In this document: positions 27,263 through 35,603 of the stretch, piece by piece
How positions within the stretch are numbered: the first letter of the stretch is position 1
How the letters are laid out: every line of letters starts with the position of its first letter
Source: Kitasatospora phosalacinea
Lineage (GTDB): Bacteria; Actinomycetota; Actinomycetes; Streptomycetales; Streptomycetaceae
Direction: 5' to 3'
Assembly (NCBI RefSeq): GCF_030268885.1
Contig: NZ_BSSA01000027.1
Location: 1 to 50,970 of the forward strand
DNA: 50,970 nucleotides
Translations under genes and position numbers: made by a program
Notes under the pieces: model-generated
What the model saw: only the letters and a program-made list of their open reading frames with translations
Database searches by the model: none
What the model was told of the DNA's origin: nothing

Positions 27263-27343
27263 CGTCTCGATGATGGCGCAGCCGCAGCGCTCGCGTGCGC
27301 GACCGGCTCCAGCTGGCGAACCGAACCTGCCCGGCCGCGAGGG

Positions 27344-28474
27344 TCAGATCGTCTGTGCGGGGTCGTCCAGCCAGGCGTGCCAGCCGTGCGGGGTGACGGT
27401 GAGGCCGAGCCGGTCGACGCCCGGCTCGCCCGTCCGGTGCCACCAGGTGAGGGTCTGCTCGAAGTCGTCCCACAGGCGGCGGCCTCCGTACTGGCGGACC
27501 TGGTGGACGGTCTCCGCGTCGCGGAAGGTCGCGGCGGCCCAGGCCGGGGTGGTGAGGGAGTACAGCCACAGGGTGTGGCCGTCCTCGTGCGGCTGGACGG
27601 CGTGCGTCATGTCGCGCAGGCGCAGGCCGGCGGCGAAGGGGAAGGGGTCGAACTTGCCGTGCGGCGGCAGGTCGGCGGTGGTGGTGTGTTCGGCGAGGGG
27701 CGCACCGCCAGTGGGGTTCTCGGGCCAGGTCAGGCGCTGGGAGCGCATCTTCATGAACTCCACCGGCTGGAGGAACGGGCCGGACGCGGTGCCATCTGCG
27801 TGGACGGTGAGGCGGACCAGGGCGTCGGCGTTGGAGTAGTGGGTGCCGAACGGCGCCAGGATCAGCCCACCGGGCCGGGTCTGCTCGATCCACGCCCGCG
27901 GGATCTCGCGCAGCCCGTAGGTGACGGTGATCCGGTCGTACGGGGCCCCGTCCTTGAAACCGAGCGCGCCGTCGGCGCAGACGGCTGTCGGGCGGTAGCC
28001 GGCGGCGTGCAGGGCGGCGTGGGCCCGGGCGGACACGGCGGCGTCGATCTCGACGGTGGTCACGTTCGCGTCGCCGAGCCGGTGGCTCAGCAGGGCGGCG
28101 TTCCAGCCCGTGCCGGTGCCCTGCTCCAGCACCCGCATCCCCGGCTCGGCCTGGAGGTCGTCCAGCATCGAGGCGACCAGCGACGGCTGCGATGCCGAGC
28201 TGGTCGGCACCGTGCCGGGCTCGGTGCCTTGGTGCTCGCCGTCGTCCCACTGGGTGACGATCGGGATGTCCGCGGCGGCGGCCGCCAGCCAGTCGGCCTC
28301 GTCGGCGCTCCGGTCGACGGGCCGGCTCTTCCCGGTGGCCATGTCGTGCGCCCAGATGAGGTCCGGCAGGAACAGCGAGCGCGGGACGGCGTCGAAGGCT
28401 GGCACCCAGGCGTCGGCGACGGGGAAGGACCGCCCCGGCGCGGGGCGGTCCTCCTGCTCAGGTGCGAGCGTCAC
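27344..28474 (-). CDS. PIMT-like O-methyltransferase, RiPP-associated type
   Basis: This is a 376-aa protein. An opening FDAVPRSLFLPDLIW is followed by PTSSASQPSLVASMLDDL, where housekeeping protein-isoaspartyl methyltransferases have the ISxPHM motif. SAM motif I is RVLEQGTGTGWNAALL (about 112-127), followed by VTTVEID, GAPYDRITVTYGLREIP and WIEQTRPGGLILAPFG. A C-terminal extension of about 150 residues follows. This build matches PIMT homologues found with RiPP precursors (FxLD lanthipeptide, graspetide and imiditide loci), which methylate Asp side chains to form aspartimide. The GTG start overlaps the stop of the small peptide gene (GTGA), implying translational coupling. No dehydratase, cyclase or ATP-grasp gene is adjacent. 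Confidence 0.85.
   Translation of the reverse strand: MTLAPEQEDRPAPGRSFPVADAWVPAFDAVPRSLFLPDLIWAHDMATGKSRPVDRSADEADWLAAAAADIPIVTQWDDGEHQGTEPGTVPTSSASQPSLVASMLDDLQAEPGMRVLEQGTGTGWNAALLSHRLGDANVTTVEIDAAVSARAHAALHAAGYRPTAVCADGALGFKDGAPYDRITVTYGLREIPRAWIEQTRPGGLILAPFGTHYSNADALVRLTVHADGTASGPFLQPVEFMKMRSQRLTWPENPTGGAPLAEHTTTADLPPHGKFDPFPFAAGLRLRDMTHAVQPHEDGHTLWLYSLTTPAWAAATFRDAETVHQVRQYGGRRLWDDFEQTLTWWHRTGEPGVDRLGLTVTPHGWHAWLDDPAQTI
28426..28452 (-). promoter_or_regulatory. Perfect hairpin within the first codons of the methyltransferase
   Basis: AGGACCGCCCCG and CGGGGCGGTCCT form a 12-bp stem with a GCG loop, about 22 nt inside the methyltransferase coding region. It encodes EDRPAPGRS. It could act as an mRNA processing or attenuation element that keeps precursor expression above enzyme expression; this is inference. 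Confidence 0.4.
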
Positions 28475-28617
28475 CTGCGGTGTCCCCCGTCCCCGGGCGG
28501 GGTGCTGCCGTCCGGGGACGGCGGGTCCTGCGGCGGCGTCCACGGAGTGCCCGGGTGACCGTCGCCCCCGCCGCCCCCGTCGCCGCCCGAGCCGCCGTCG
28601 ACTGCCTCGATGTCCAT
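28471..28617 (-). CDS. Asp-Gly-rich small peptide, candidate RiPP precursor
   Basis: This is a 48-aa peptide, MDIEAVDGGSGGDGGGGGDG then a Pro-rich half ending DGGHRR. The ATG at 28617 is preceded by AAGGAG at 6 nt. The peptide has no Cys, Lys or membrane segment. It contains five Asp-Gly pairs (D7, D13, D19, D36, D43), the first three spaced exactly six residues apart. Asp-Gly is the dipeptide most prone to aspartimide formation, and the next gene is a PIMT-like methyltransferase overlapping by GTGA. Read as a precursor of an aspartimide-type RiPP, it would have a short N-terminal leader (MDIEAV) or none. It is alternatively just a small hypothetical protein. Too short for routine gene calling. 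Confidence 0.65.
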   Translation of the reverse strand: MDIEAVDGGSGGDGGGGGDGHPGTPWTPPQDPPSPDGSTPPGDGGHRR

Positions 28618-28710
28618 GCCGAGCTCCTTGTCGTCGCTGACGTGATGGTGCCCTCCCGGAACCCGGGAGGAGTAGAGGGCCGGCCCCGGCGCACCGGGGC
28701 ACGGGGGTGG

Positions 28711-29145
28711 CTATGCCGGGGCGGGAGAGCGGGTGCGCAGGTCCGCATGAACGGTCTTGCCGAGTGGCTCCAACCTCACGCCCCAGTGCCCGCCGGTGAG
28801 GTGGTGGACCAGGGCCATGCCGCGGCCCGACACGGCGGCCGGGCCCGCGTCGATCAGGCAGGGCAGGGCGCGGGAGCCGTCGCGGACGCCGATCCGCACG
28901 CACCCATCGGTGATCCGCTCGACGGTGACCGTCATCTTCCGCCGGCAGCCGGTCTTCGCCGCGTTGCCCACCAGCTCGCTGACAACCAGTTCGCCCGCCT
29001 CGACCAGGTCCTCCAGCCCCCACGCGCGCAGCGTGGTGCGCACCAGGCGCCGGGCCGCCGACGCGGACTGCGGCTCGTACGGCAGCAGCACCTTGGCGAA
29101 GTCGGCGGCCGCGGGCAGCGTCGGGGCCTCAACCATCGTGGTCAC
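28711..29145 (-). CDS. RsbW/SpoIIAB-like ATP-binding protein
   Basis: This is a 144-aa single-domain GHKL ATPase of the anti-sigma-factor/kinase type that streptomycetes carry in many copies. The N box is GELVVSELVGNAAK (Asn61); VRDGS and SGRGMALVHHL give the G1 and G2 regions. GCR(R)K replaces the usual acidic and Thr/Ser positions after the N box, as is common in the actinobacterial branch. It may phosphorylate or bind an anti-anti-sigma partner; none is adjacent. GTG 29145 is taken as the start, with ATG at 29136 possible. It is upstream of the peptide-methyltransferase pair on the same strand. Confidence 0.8.
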   Translation of the reverse strand: MTTMVEAPTLPAAADFAKVLLPYEPQSASAARRLVRTTLRAWGLEDLVEAGELVVSELVGNAAKTGCRRKMTVTVERITDGCVRIGVRDGSRALPCLIDAGPAAVSGRGMALVHHLTGGHWGVRLEPLGKTVHADLRTRSPAPA

Positions 29146-29254
29146 CGGGCACCTCGCATCCGCCGGTACCCAGGTTCGGCAGCGGCCCGAACCGGTGGGC
29201 GGTGTATGCGGTGCGCGGCCACTGCGGTTCTCCGCTCTCTCGTCGGCGGTGACG

Positions 29255-29290
29255 GCTGCGCCCGCCCGACGGGGGACGGGCGGGCGCAGC
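29255..29290 (-). terminator. Hairpin between XRE gene and ATPase gene
   Basis: GCTGCGCCCGCCCG and CGGGCGGGCGCAGC form a 14-bp perfect stem with an 8-nt loop, about 115 bp beyond the XRE-DUF5753 stop codon. It is the probable end of the three-gene operon 31043-29404 and separates it from the ATPase gene. Confidence 0.6.
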
Positions 29291-29381
29291 GGTCCCGGCT
29301 CGCCCGCAGGGGCCGGGTGTCCGGTCCGTCACGGCGGGCGACGGTTCGACGGTAGGGAGTGGCCGTTGGCGCGTTCAACGC

Positions 29382-29400
29382 GATTGCGGGTGATTGCGGG
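29382..29400 (-). promoter_or_regulatory. CCCGCAAT direct repeat, possible operator
   Basis: On the minus strand CCCGCAATCACCCGCAATCG shows two CCCGCAAT boxes with a 10-bp period, just after the XRE stop and about 240 bp before the ATPase start. A nearly identical pair (CCCGCAAC with the same period) is at 23973-23990. A shared DNA-binding protein is plausible. Confidence 0.4.
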
Positions 29401-29403
29401 GAT

Positions 29404-30252
29404 TCACCCGAGGGTGTCGATCGCGGTGGTGATGAGGGCGCGGGCGGCTGCGCCGTGGACGGCCAGTTTGGCCAGCTCGGCGAAGGCGCGGTGGTAGTCG
29501 GCGAGTTCGCGGGGCTGGGTGACGGTGACCTCGGCGGTCAGTGTCTCGACGCATGCCTGCTCGTTGTCGAAGAGGTAGAACGCCTCCAGCGGCCAGATCC
29601 GGCGCTGCGCGGTGAAGGGGATGATCCCGAGGGAGACCGACGGCAGCGGCATCACCGCCAGGAGGTGGCCGAGCTGGCCGGCCATCGTCTCCGGGGCGCC
29701 GATGCGGTAGCGCAGTACCGTCTCCTCGATGAGGATGACGAACCGGTGGCGGCCGTCGTGGAGCAGCCGGCCGCGCTCGGTGCGGGCGGCGACCGCGTCG
29801 GCGACGTCGTCCGGGGTGCCCTGGAACTCGGTGATCGAGCGCATCAGGGCGGTGGCGTAGGCGGCGGTCTGGAGGAAGCCCGGGACGACGTTGGAGACGT
29901 AGGCCCGGCATACCGCGGTCTGGTGGTGCAGCGTCAGGGACTCCTGCTGCACCTGCCGCATGCCGGTGCGGTGCACGCGGCGCCACTCCAGGTACATCAG
30001 CTCCACCGCGCGCAGCGAGGCGATCAGGTCGCCGGCCTGGTCGTCCGCGCCGCACGCGGCGCACCAGGCGCGCAGGTCCTCCTCGGACGGCGCCGACTTC
30101 CCGTTGAGGATCCGGGAGGTCTTGGAGGGGTGCCAGCCGCACCGGGCGGACAGCCCCTTGCCGTCGAGCCCGGCGTCCAGCATCAGCTCGCGCAGCCGGG
30201 CAGCGAGGGCGGCGTGGGCGGCCTGGGCGCTGGAGGAGGGTGAGGCGGGCAT
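29404..30252 (-). CDS. XRE-family regulator with DUF5753
   Basis: This is a 282-aa protein with an N-terminal HTH (LRELMLDAGLDGKGLSARCG, HPSKTSRILNGKSAPSEEDL, about 18-58). A C-terminal DUF5753 domain (about 95-280) shows YVSNVVPGFLQTAAYATALM, FVILIEETVLRYRIGAPETM and FYLFDNEQACVETLTAEVTV. Such proteins are abundant in Streptomyces and usually form two-gene units with a small partner. Here the partners are the DUF6879 protein and a small protein just upstream. The ATG at 30250-30252 lies 25 bp after the DUF6879 stop. It is probably autoregulatory; targets are unknown. Confidence 0.9.
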   Translation of the reverse strand: MPASPSSSAQAAHAALAARLRELMLDAGLDGKGLSARCGWHPSKTSRILNGKSAPSEEDLRAWCAACGADDQAGDLIASLRAVELMYLEWRRVHRTGMRQVQQESLTLHHQTAVCRAYVSNVVPGFLQTAAYATALMRSITEFQGTPDDVADAVAARTERGRLLHDGRHRFVILIEETVLRYRIGAPETMAGQLGHLLAVMPLPSVSLGIIPFTAQRRIWPLEAFYLFDNEQACVETLTAEVTVTQPRELADYHRAFAELAKLAVHGAAARALITTAIDTLG

Positions 30253-30277
30253 GGGCTGTCGGCTCGGTGCGGCGGGC

Positions 30278-30808
30278 TCAGACGGTGTACTGCTCGTGCG
30301 GGACGGCCCGCTCCCAGACCGTCTCGAACGCCTCGGCGCACAGCTTCGCCACCGCCGGGTCGTCGCTGACGGTGTCCTCCGGGTCCGCCCAGTCGCCATC
30401 TCCGGTGAAGTGGTTGAACATCACCACCTTGCCGTCGAACAGCCAGAAGTCGCTGCCGGGCAGCGCGATGGTGGAGGCCTGCATCCTGGGCAGCCAGCGG
30501 ACCTGTTCGCCGGCCGCGATGTTGGTGAAGGTCATCGAGTGCAGGTAGCGGGTGTACTCGCTGACCGGCTCGGAGACGATCCGGGCCCGGCGCACCACCA
30601 CCCCGCGGGCCACGGTCGCGGCGATTGTGTCCAGCCACGGCCGCCACCACGACTCCCGGTCCGCGGGGTCGAGGCGGTGCCCGGCCCGCCACTGCTCGAT
30701 CCGCTCCGCCTCGTCGGCCACCGCGTAGGTGTCGCGCATCTCCAGGTGGACTGCCGAGTGCCGGGCGGAGGCCAGCAGGTCAGAGAAGCCCGTCACGCTC
30801 TGCGTCAT
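30278..30808 (-). CDS. DUF6879 family protein
   Basis: This is a 176-aa protein. FSDLLASARHSAVHLEMRDT, YAVADEAERIEQWRAG and the late LPGSDFWLFDGKVVMFNHF are hallmarks of the DUF6879 family regularly encoded with XRE-DUF5753 regulators in actinobacteria. It overlaps the small gene upstream by 29 bp and is followed after 25 bp by the XRE gene, so the three form one operon. Its function is unknown; a partner or target of the regulator is the usual guess. Confidence 0.85.
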   Translation of the reverse strand: MTQSVTGFSDLLASARHSAVHLEMRDTYAVADEAERIEQWRAGHRLDPADRESWWRPWLDTIAATVARGVVVRRARIVSEPVSEYTRYLHSMTFTNIAAGEQVRWLPRMQASTIALPGSDFWLFDGKVVMFNHFTGDGDWADPEDTVSDDPAVAKLCAEAFETVWERAVPHEQYTV

Positions 30809-31043
30809 CGCATGCCTTTCGCAAGATCGGGATCATCCGGGTGGGAATCCACACCACGGCCTCATGCCCGGGGATGCCAGCCTCGTGGCCCGGTGCCCAG
30901 GCCCGCTCGCCGACCTCGGCCTCCAGGTCCTCCTCAGCCTTCACGCCCTGGAACACGATCCTGCTGTTGGCGCGGTCTACCCACACCGTGGGCGAGCCCT
31001 TGTCCCCCGTCCCGGGGTCGATCCCGACGAAATCTAGCTCCAC
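30780..31043 (-). CDS. Small protein of the XRE-DUF6879 operon
   Basis: This is an 87-aa protein starting VELDFVGIDPGTGDKGSPTV, with WVDRANSRIVFQGVKAEEDL and ending WIPTRMIPILRKACDDAERD. The family (VGxDPxTG ... FQG ... VVxxPxRM) is a frequent companion placed before DUF6879 genes. GTG 31043 is chosen because GGAGGG lies 5-6 nt upstream and homologues begin near this ELDFVGID motif; a longer frame to 31115 exists. Its 3' end overlaps the DUF6879 gene. Function unknown. Confidence 0.7.
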   Translation of the reverse strand: MELDFVGIDPGTGDKGSPTVWVDRANSRIVFQGVKAEEDLEAEVGERAWAPGHEAGIPGHEAVVWIPTRMIPILRKACDDAERDGLL

Positions 31044-31205
31044 GACGCCCTCCGTCACCAAACCGGTTGCGAGCACTTGCGGGCAACCGTCCTCTTCCGG
31101 GTGAGCGGCCGTCAAGGGCGCGCGGGAGCATGCGGCCGGGTAGAGGTACGGCGCTGCGACGGAGTTGCGAGTGCCCGCTGTGCGGACACCCGCCGCCTGC
31201 TGGCT

Positions 31206-31907
31206 CTACAGGCGGCGCAGGACGGCGACGACCTTGCCGAGGATGGTCGCGCTCTCGCCGGGGATCGGCTCGTAGGCGGGGTTGTGCGGGAGTAGCCAGA
31301 TCGTGCCGTCTTCGCGCTTGAACCGCTTGACGGTGGCTTCGCCGTCGATCATCGCGGCGACGATGTCGCCGTTCTCGGCGACCGGCTGCCTGCGGACCGC
31401 GACCCAGTCGCCGTCGCAGATCGCGGCTCCGACCATGCTGTCGCCGCGCACGGTGAGGGCGAACAGGTCGCCTTCGCCGACGAGCTGGCGGGGCAGCGGG
31501 AAGACGTCTTCGACGTTCTGCTCGGCCAGGATCGGGCCTCCGGCGGCGATCTGGCCGACCAGCGGCACGTAGGACAGGGACAGCCCGGCGGTGTCCGGCA
31601 CGGTGGCACCCGGCGCGGTGGTGCCGTCCAGCGTGGCAAGGCGGTGGTGGGAGACGGTGTAGGCGCGGGGGCGGTTCGGGTCGCGGCGGACCAGGCCCTT
31701 GCGTTCCAGGGCGAGCAGCTGGTGGGCGACGGAGGAGGTGGAGGAGAGGCCGACGGCGTGGCCGATCTCGCGCATGGACGGCGGGTAGCCGCGGCGCTGG
31801 ACGGAGTCGTTGATGACCTCGACGATGCGGCGCTGGCGCTGCGTCAGGCCGGCTTCGTCGGTACGGACGCCGGGCGGGCGGCCGGGGGCCTTCGCGGTGT
31901 GGGGCAT
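31206..31907 (-). CDS. lexA: LexA repressor
   Basis: This is a 233-aa SOS repressor. The N-terminal winged HTH has LTQRQRRIVEVINDSVQRRG and REIGHAVGLSSTSSVAHQL. The C-terminal peptidase has the self-cleavage site GQIAAGGP (Ala122-Gly123), the nucleophile Ser157 in RGDSMVGAAI and Lys194 in GEATVKRFK. All residues for RecA-stimulated autocleavage are present. An SOS box lies in the divergent region to the polymerase genes. As most actinobacteria carry a chromosomal lexA, this is likely a second copy serving the replicon. Confidence 0.95.
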   Translation of the reverse strand: MPHTAKAPGRPPGVRTDEAGLTQRQRRIVEVINDSVQRRGYPPSMREIGHAVGLSSTSSVAHQLLALERKGLVRRDPNRPRAYTVSHHRLATLDGTTAPGATVPDTAGLSLSYVPLVGQIAAGGPILAEQNVEDVFPLPRQLVGEGDLFALTVRGDSMVGAAICDGDWVAVRRQPVAENGDIVAAMIDGEATVKRFKREDGTIWLLPHNPAYEPIPGESATILGKVVAVLRRL

Positions 31908-31962
31908 GCCGTTGGCTCCCTTGCCTGGTGCGGGTCTTGGAGGCGGACTCTACGCCTGCGAA

Positions 31963-31978
31963 TCGAACATGTCGACGA
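31963..31978. promoter_or_regulatory. Degenerate SOS-like half box near lexA
   Basis: TCGAACATGTCGACGA starts like an actinobacterial SOS box (TCGAAC) but its right half is degraded. It lies 56 bp upstream of the lexA start and could give weak autoregulation. Confidence 0.4.
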
Positions 31979-32032
31979 TTCCCTCACATCGAACCCCACC
32001 CCCACCTGGGGTGATACGGATTGACGAGCAAT

Positions 32033-32048
32033 TCGAACACGTGTTTGA
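32033..32048. promoter_or_regulatory. SOS box (LexA operator)
   Basis: TCGAACACGTGTTTGA fits the actinobacterial SOS consensus TCGAAC-N4-GTTCGA with one change. It is 70 bp before the polymerase start at 32118, in the divergent region with lexA, so LexA should repress at least the polymerase operon. Confidence 0.85.
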
Positions 32049-32117
32049 TCTAGGGGTGGGGTGCTGGGGAGCGCCGTAGTCGACCGAGGGGGCTGACGTA
32101 GAGCGGAGGTGGTGTGC

Positions 32118-35100
32118 GTGCCGGCCGTGCACCTCCACGTCGCCTCCGCGTTCAGCGCCCGATTCGGCGTCAGCCGCCCTGTGGAGCTGGCGCGTCGGGC
32201 CGCCGAGCGCGGGATCGCCGCGCTGGCCTTGACCGACCGGGACACCACCGCGGGCGTCGTCCGGCACGTGCGCGCCTGCCGCCAGGCGGGGGTGCGCCCG
32301 ATCCTCGGCGTCGACCTGGCGGTGGAGCCCGCTGATCCTGCCCCCTCCCCCGCCGCCAAGGCGGGCACCGCGGCCGCGGGCGGCCGGTCGCCGGTGCGCG
32401 GCGGCGCCCACGTCGTCGAACACCCGCACCGCATCACCCTGCTGGCCACCTCCCGCTCCGGGTGGGCGGCGCTGTGCCGCCTGGTCTCGGCCGCCCACCT
32501 CGCCGACGGGCCGCCGGTCATCTCCTGGGCGTGCTTGCGTGAACACGCCGCGGACGGCGGGCTGCTGGCCTTGCTGGGGCCCGCCAGCGAGCCGGTGCGG
32601 GAGCTGCGCCGTGGGCGGGCGGATGCCGCGGAGCGGCTGCTCGCGCCGTGGATCGGGGTGTTCGGCACGCAGGTGCGGCTGGAGGCGGTGACGCACTGCA
32701 CGGGCGGCCAGAGGCCAGGGTCGCTGCGGGTGGCGGCGCGCACCGTGCTGCTCGGCGACCGGGCCGGGGTGCCGGTAGTGCTGTCCGGTGCGGTCCGCTA
32801 CGCCGACCCGGGGCAGCACGTGCTGGCGGACGTGCTGGACGCAGCCCGGCTGCTGCGGCCGGTGGACGGCCGGGCGGTGGACTCGGGGCGGCGGTGGCTG
32901 CTGGACGCCGCCTCGATGCGCGAGGCCGCACACCGGATCGTCGCGGCGGCCGGACTGGGCGAGGGCCGGGCGCTGCGGCTGCTGGCCGACACCTGGGCCG
33001 CGGGTGAGGAGTGCGCGCTGCAGCCGCACCGGGACCTTCAGCTGGGGCGGGCGCACCTGCCCGAGCCGCACACCGTCGGCGCCGGGCCCGGACCGGGTGC
33101 GGCCGGTGCGCAGCTGCGGGCGCGGTGCGAGGCGGAGCTGGTGCGCCGCGGCCGCCACCGGGAGCGGCGGGTGCTGGAGCGGCTGGAGGACGAGCTCGCG
33201 GTCATCTCGGCGACCGGCTATCCGGTGTACTTCCTGGTGGTTGACCAGGTGGTGCGCGACGTGCGGGAGATGGGGGTGCGGGTGGCGGCGCGCGGCTCGG
33301 CGGCCGGGTCGCTGGTGTGCCACCTGCTCGGCGCGGCGGTCGCGGACCCGCTGGAGCACGGGCTGCTGTTCGAGCGGTTCCTGACGCCGCGGCGCCTGGA
33401 CATGCCGGACGTGGACCTGGACATCGAGGCGCACCGCCGCCTGGACGTCTACCACCGGGTGATCGCACGGTTCGGCCCGGAGCGGACGGCGGTGACGGGG
33501 ATTGCGCAACGCTACCGGGCCCGGCAGGCGCTGCGGGCGGCCGGGCTGGCGCTGGGCCTGGAGCCCGATGTCGTGGACGAGGTCACCAAGGCGTTCCCGC
33601 ACGTGCGGGCCTCGGGCATCCGCGCGGCGCTCGGAGAGCTGCCGGAGCTGCGGTTCCTGGCCCGGCGGGCGGAGCGCTACGGGCGGCTGTGGGAGCTCGC
33701 CGAAGGGCTGGACGGCGCGGTGGCCGGCTACGCCCAGCACCCGTGCGGGCTGATCGTCACGGACGCGACGCTGCTGGAGCGGCTACCGGTCCAGCCCGCG
33801 CCGACCGGCGGGATCCCGATGGTGATGGCGGACAAGGACGACGTCGAGCTCGGCCGGACCGCGGGCGAGGACGTGGGTGACGGTTTCGGGTGCATCAAGC
33901 TGGACCTGATCGGGATGCGCGCCCTGTCGGCGCTGGCCTACTCGGTGCGCGAGGTCGCCCGCACCACCGGCCGCGCCCTGGACCTGGACGACCCGGCGTC
34001 CGTGCCGCTTCAGGACCCGCTCGCCCTGGCGATGGTACGCGCCTCGGACACCATCGGCGTGCCCGGCCTCGAGTCCCCTGGGCAGCAGGAACTCCTCTCC
34101 CGGCTGGTGCCGACCACCGCGGGGGACGTGATGACCTCGATCGCGCTGTTCCGCCCCGGCCCGGTCGCCTCCGGCATGCCCGCCGCCCTCGTGCGCACCC
34201 GCCGCGGCGCCGCCCCCGCCTACCCGCACTCCGACCTCGAACCCGTGCTCCGCGAGACGCTGGGCGTGACGGTGTTCCATGAGCAGGTGATCGAGACGAT
34301 CGCGACCGTGACGGGCTGCGACCTCGCCCTGGCCGAGGAGGCACGCCGGGCCCTGGGCGACCCGGCCCGCCGCGAGCGGCTGGCCGCCTGGTTCGAGACC
34401 GCGGCCGAGCAGCGCGGTTACGACCAGGCGGTGCGGTCCGCGGTGTGGTCCACCGTCAGCTCCTTCGCGAACTACGGGTTCTGCAAGGCGCACGCCGCGG
34501 CGCTGGCCGTTCCAGCGCTGCAGGCGGCGTGGCTTCGCGCGCACTTCCCCGCGGCGCACGTCGCCGGGGTGCTGGAGCACGAGCCCGGCATGTGGCCGGC
34601 CCGCGTCATCGTCGCCGACGCCCGCCGCCACCAGGTCCCGATCCTGCCCCTCGACGTCAACCACTCCACCGGCCACTACGAGCTGGAGCGCCACCAGGGC
34701 GTCTGGGGCGTACGGATGGCGCTGTCCGCGGTGCACGGCATCACCGCCGCCGAGATCCAGCGGATCGTCGCCTCCCGCCCCTACACCTCGCTGCCGGACC
34801 TGTGGGAGCGGGCCCGGCCGTCTAGGCCCGTCACCGACCGGCTGATCGCCGTCGGCGCCCTCGACCGGATCACCGGCCCCCTGCAGCGCCGGGACCTGCT
34901 GCTGCAGGCCGCCGACCTCCACCGCGACCAGCACACCCGCGATGCCACCGACGGCCAGCTCCCCCTGCCCGCCACCGGCCCGACCGGCGCCGCGGCCACG
35001 GCCGCGGGAGCGGGGCTGCCGGAGATGACCGACCTGGAGAAGGTCAGCGCCGAGCTGCTGCACCTCGGCGTCGACGTCAGCAGCCACCTGATGGAGCACC

Positions 35101-35603
35101 ACCTGGTGCTGCTGCGTGAACTCGGCACCGTCAGCGCCCGCCGCCTGGCCGACGTGGAGGCGGGCACCACCGTGCTGGTCGCTGGGATCCGCTCCTCCAC
35201 CATGGCCCCGCCCACCCCCACCGGCCGCCGGGCCCTGTTCCTCACCCTGGACGGCACCGACGGCATGGTCGACGTCGCCGTGTTCGAAGACGCCCAGGAG
35301 CACGCGGCCCGCACGATCTTCACCTCCGGGCTGCTGCTGGTGCGCGGCACCGTCACCCGGCGCGGCAGCCGCCGCGCCTCCGTCACCGCCACCGCCTGCT
35401 GGGACCTCACCGAACTCGCCGAACTGCGCCGCGACCGCGGCCTGGCCGCCGTCGCCGCCCGCCTCGCCGAACAACTCCCCCACCCCGCCGACCCGCCCGG
35501 CCTCGGCGCCGGCGGCGAACCCGGGCACCGCCCCGGGCCGCACCCGCCGGGCCCGACGCTGCCGCGCCGCACCGCCCACACCTCGCCGGGGGTGCCCGGG
35601 TGA
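32118..35603 (+). CDS. imuC: Error-prone DNA polymerase III alpha subunit (DnaE2/ImuC-like)
   Basis: This is a 1161-aa C-family polymerase. An N-terminal PHP domain (AVHLHVASAFSARFGVSRPV, ALALTDRDTTAGV) is followed by the palm with RVAARGSAAGSLVCHLLG, the catalytic Asp pair in MPDVDLDIEAHRR (about residue 430) and the third Asp region CIKLDLIGMRAL. Next are TSIALFRPGPV, ANYGFCKAHAAALA and a C-terminal OB-fold region. At about 1160 aa it is close to DnaE2 size. GTG 32118 is chosen for the GGAGG 8 nt upstream. It is preceded by an SOS box, and the next gene starts inside its stop (GTGA). Translesion synthesis is inferred from family and context. Confidence 0.88.
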   Translation: MPAVHLHVASAFSARFGVSRPVELARRAAERGIAALALTDRDTTAGVVRHVRACRQAGVRPILGVDLAVEPADPAPSPAAKAGTAAAGGRSPVRGGAHVVEHPHRITLLATSRSGWAALCRLVSAAHLADGPPVISWACLREHAADGGLLALLGPASEPVRELRRGRADAAERLLAPWIGVFGTQVRLEAVTHCTGGQRPGSLRVAARTVLLGDRAGVPVVLSGAVRYADPGQHVLADVLDAARLLRPVDGRAVDSGRRWLLDAASMREAAHRIVAAAGLGEGRALRLLADTWAAGEECALQPHRDLQLGRAHLPEPHTVGAGPGPGAAGAQLRARCEAELVRRGRHRERRVLERLEDELAVISATGYPVYFLVVDQVVRDVREMGVRVAARGSAAGSLVCHLLGAAVADPLEHGLLFERFLTPRRLDMPDVDLDIEAHRRLDVYHRVIARFGPERTAVTGIAQRYRARQALRAAGLALGLEPDVVDEVTKAFPHVRASGIRAALGELPELRFLARRAERYGRLWELAEGLDGAVAGYAQHPCGLIVTDATLLERLPVQPAPTGGIPMVMADKDDVELGRTAGEDVGDGFGCIKLDLIGMRALSALAYSVREVARTTGRALDLDDPASVPLQDPLALAMVRASDTIGVPGLESPGQQELLSRLVPTTAGDVMTSIALFRPGPVASGMPAALVRTRRGAAPAYPHSDLEPVLRETLGVTVFHEQVIETIATVTGCDLALAEEARRALGDPARRERLAAWFETAAEQRGYDQAVRSAVWSTVSSFANYGFCKAHAAALAVPALQAAWLRAHFPAAHVAGVLEHEPGMWPARVIVADARRHQVPILPLDVNHSTGHYELERHQGVWGVRMALSAVHGITAAEIQRIVASRPYTSLPDLWERARPSRPVTDRLIAVGALDRITGPLQRRDLLLQAADLHRDQHTRDATDGQLPLPATGPTGAAATAAGAGLPEMTDLEKVSAELLHLGVDVSSHLMEHHLVLLRELGTVSARRLADVEAGTTVLVAGIRSSTMAPPTPTGRRALFLTLDGTDGMVDVAVFEDAQEHAARTIFTSGLLLVRGTVTRRGSRRASVTATACWDLTELAELRRDRGLAAVAARLAEQLPHPADPPGLGAGGEPGHRPGPHPPGPTLPRRTAHTSPGVPG

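Noticed and set aside
26679..28250. Long frame over the NUDIX copy 2 and methyltransferase genes
   Set aside because: It is an Arg-rich shadow. Both underlying genes have clear domains in their own frames.
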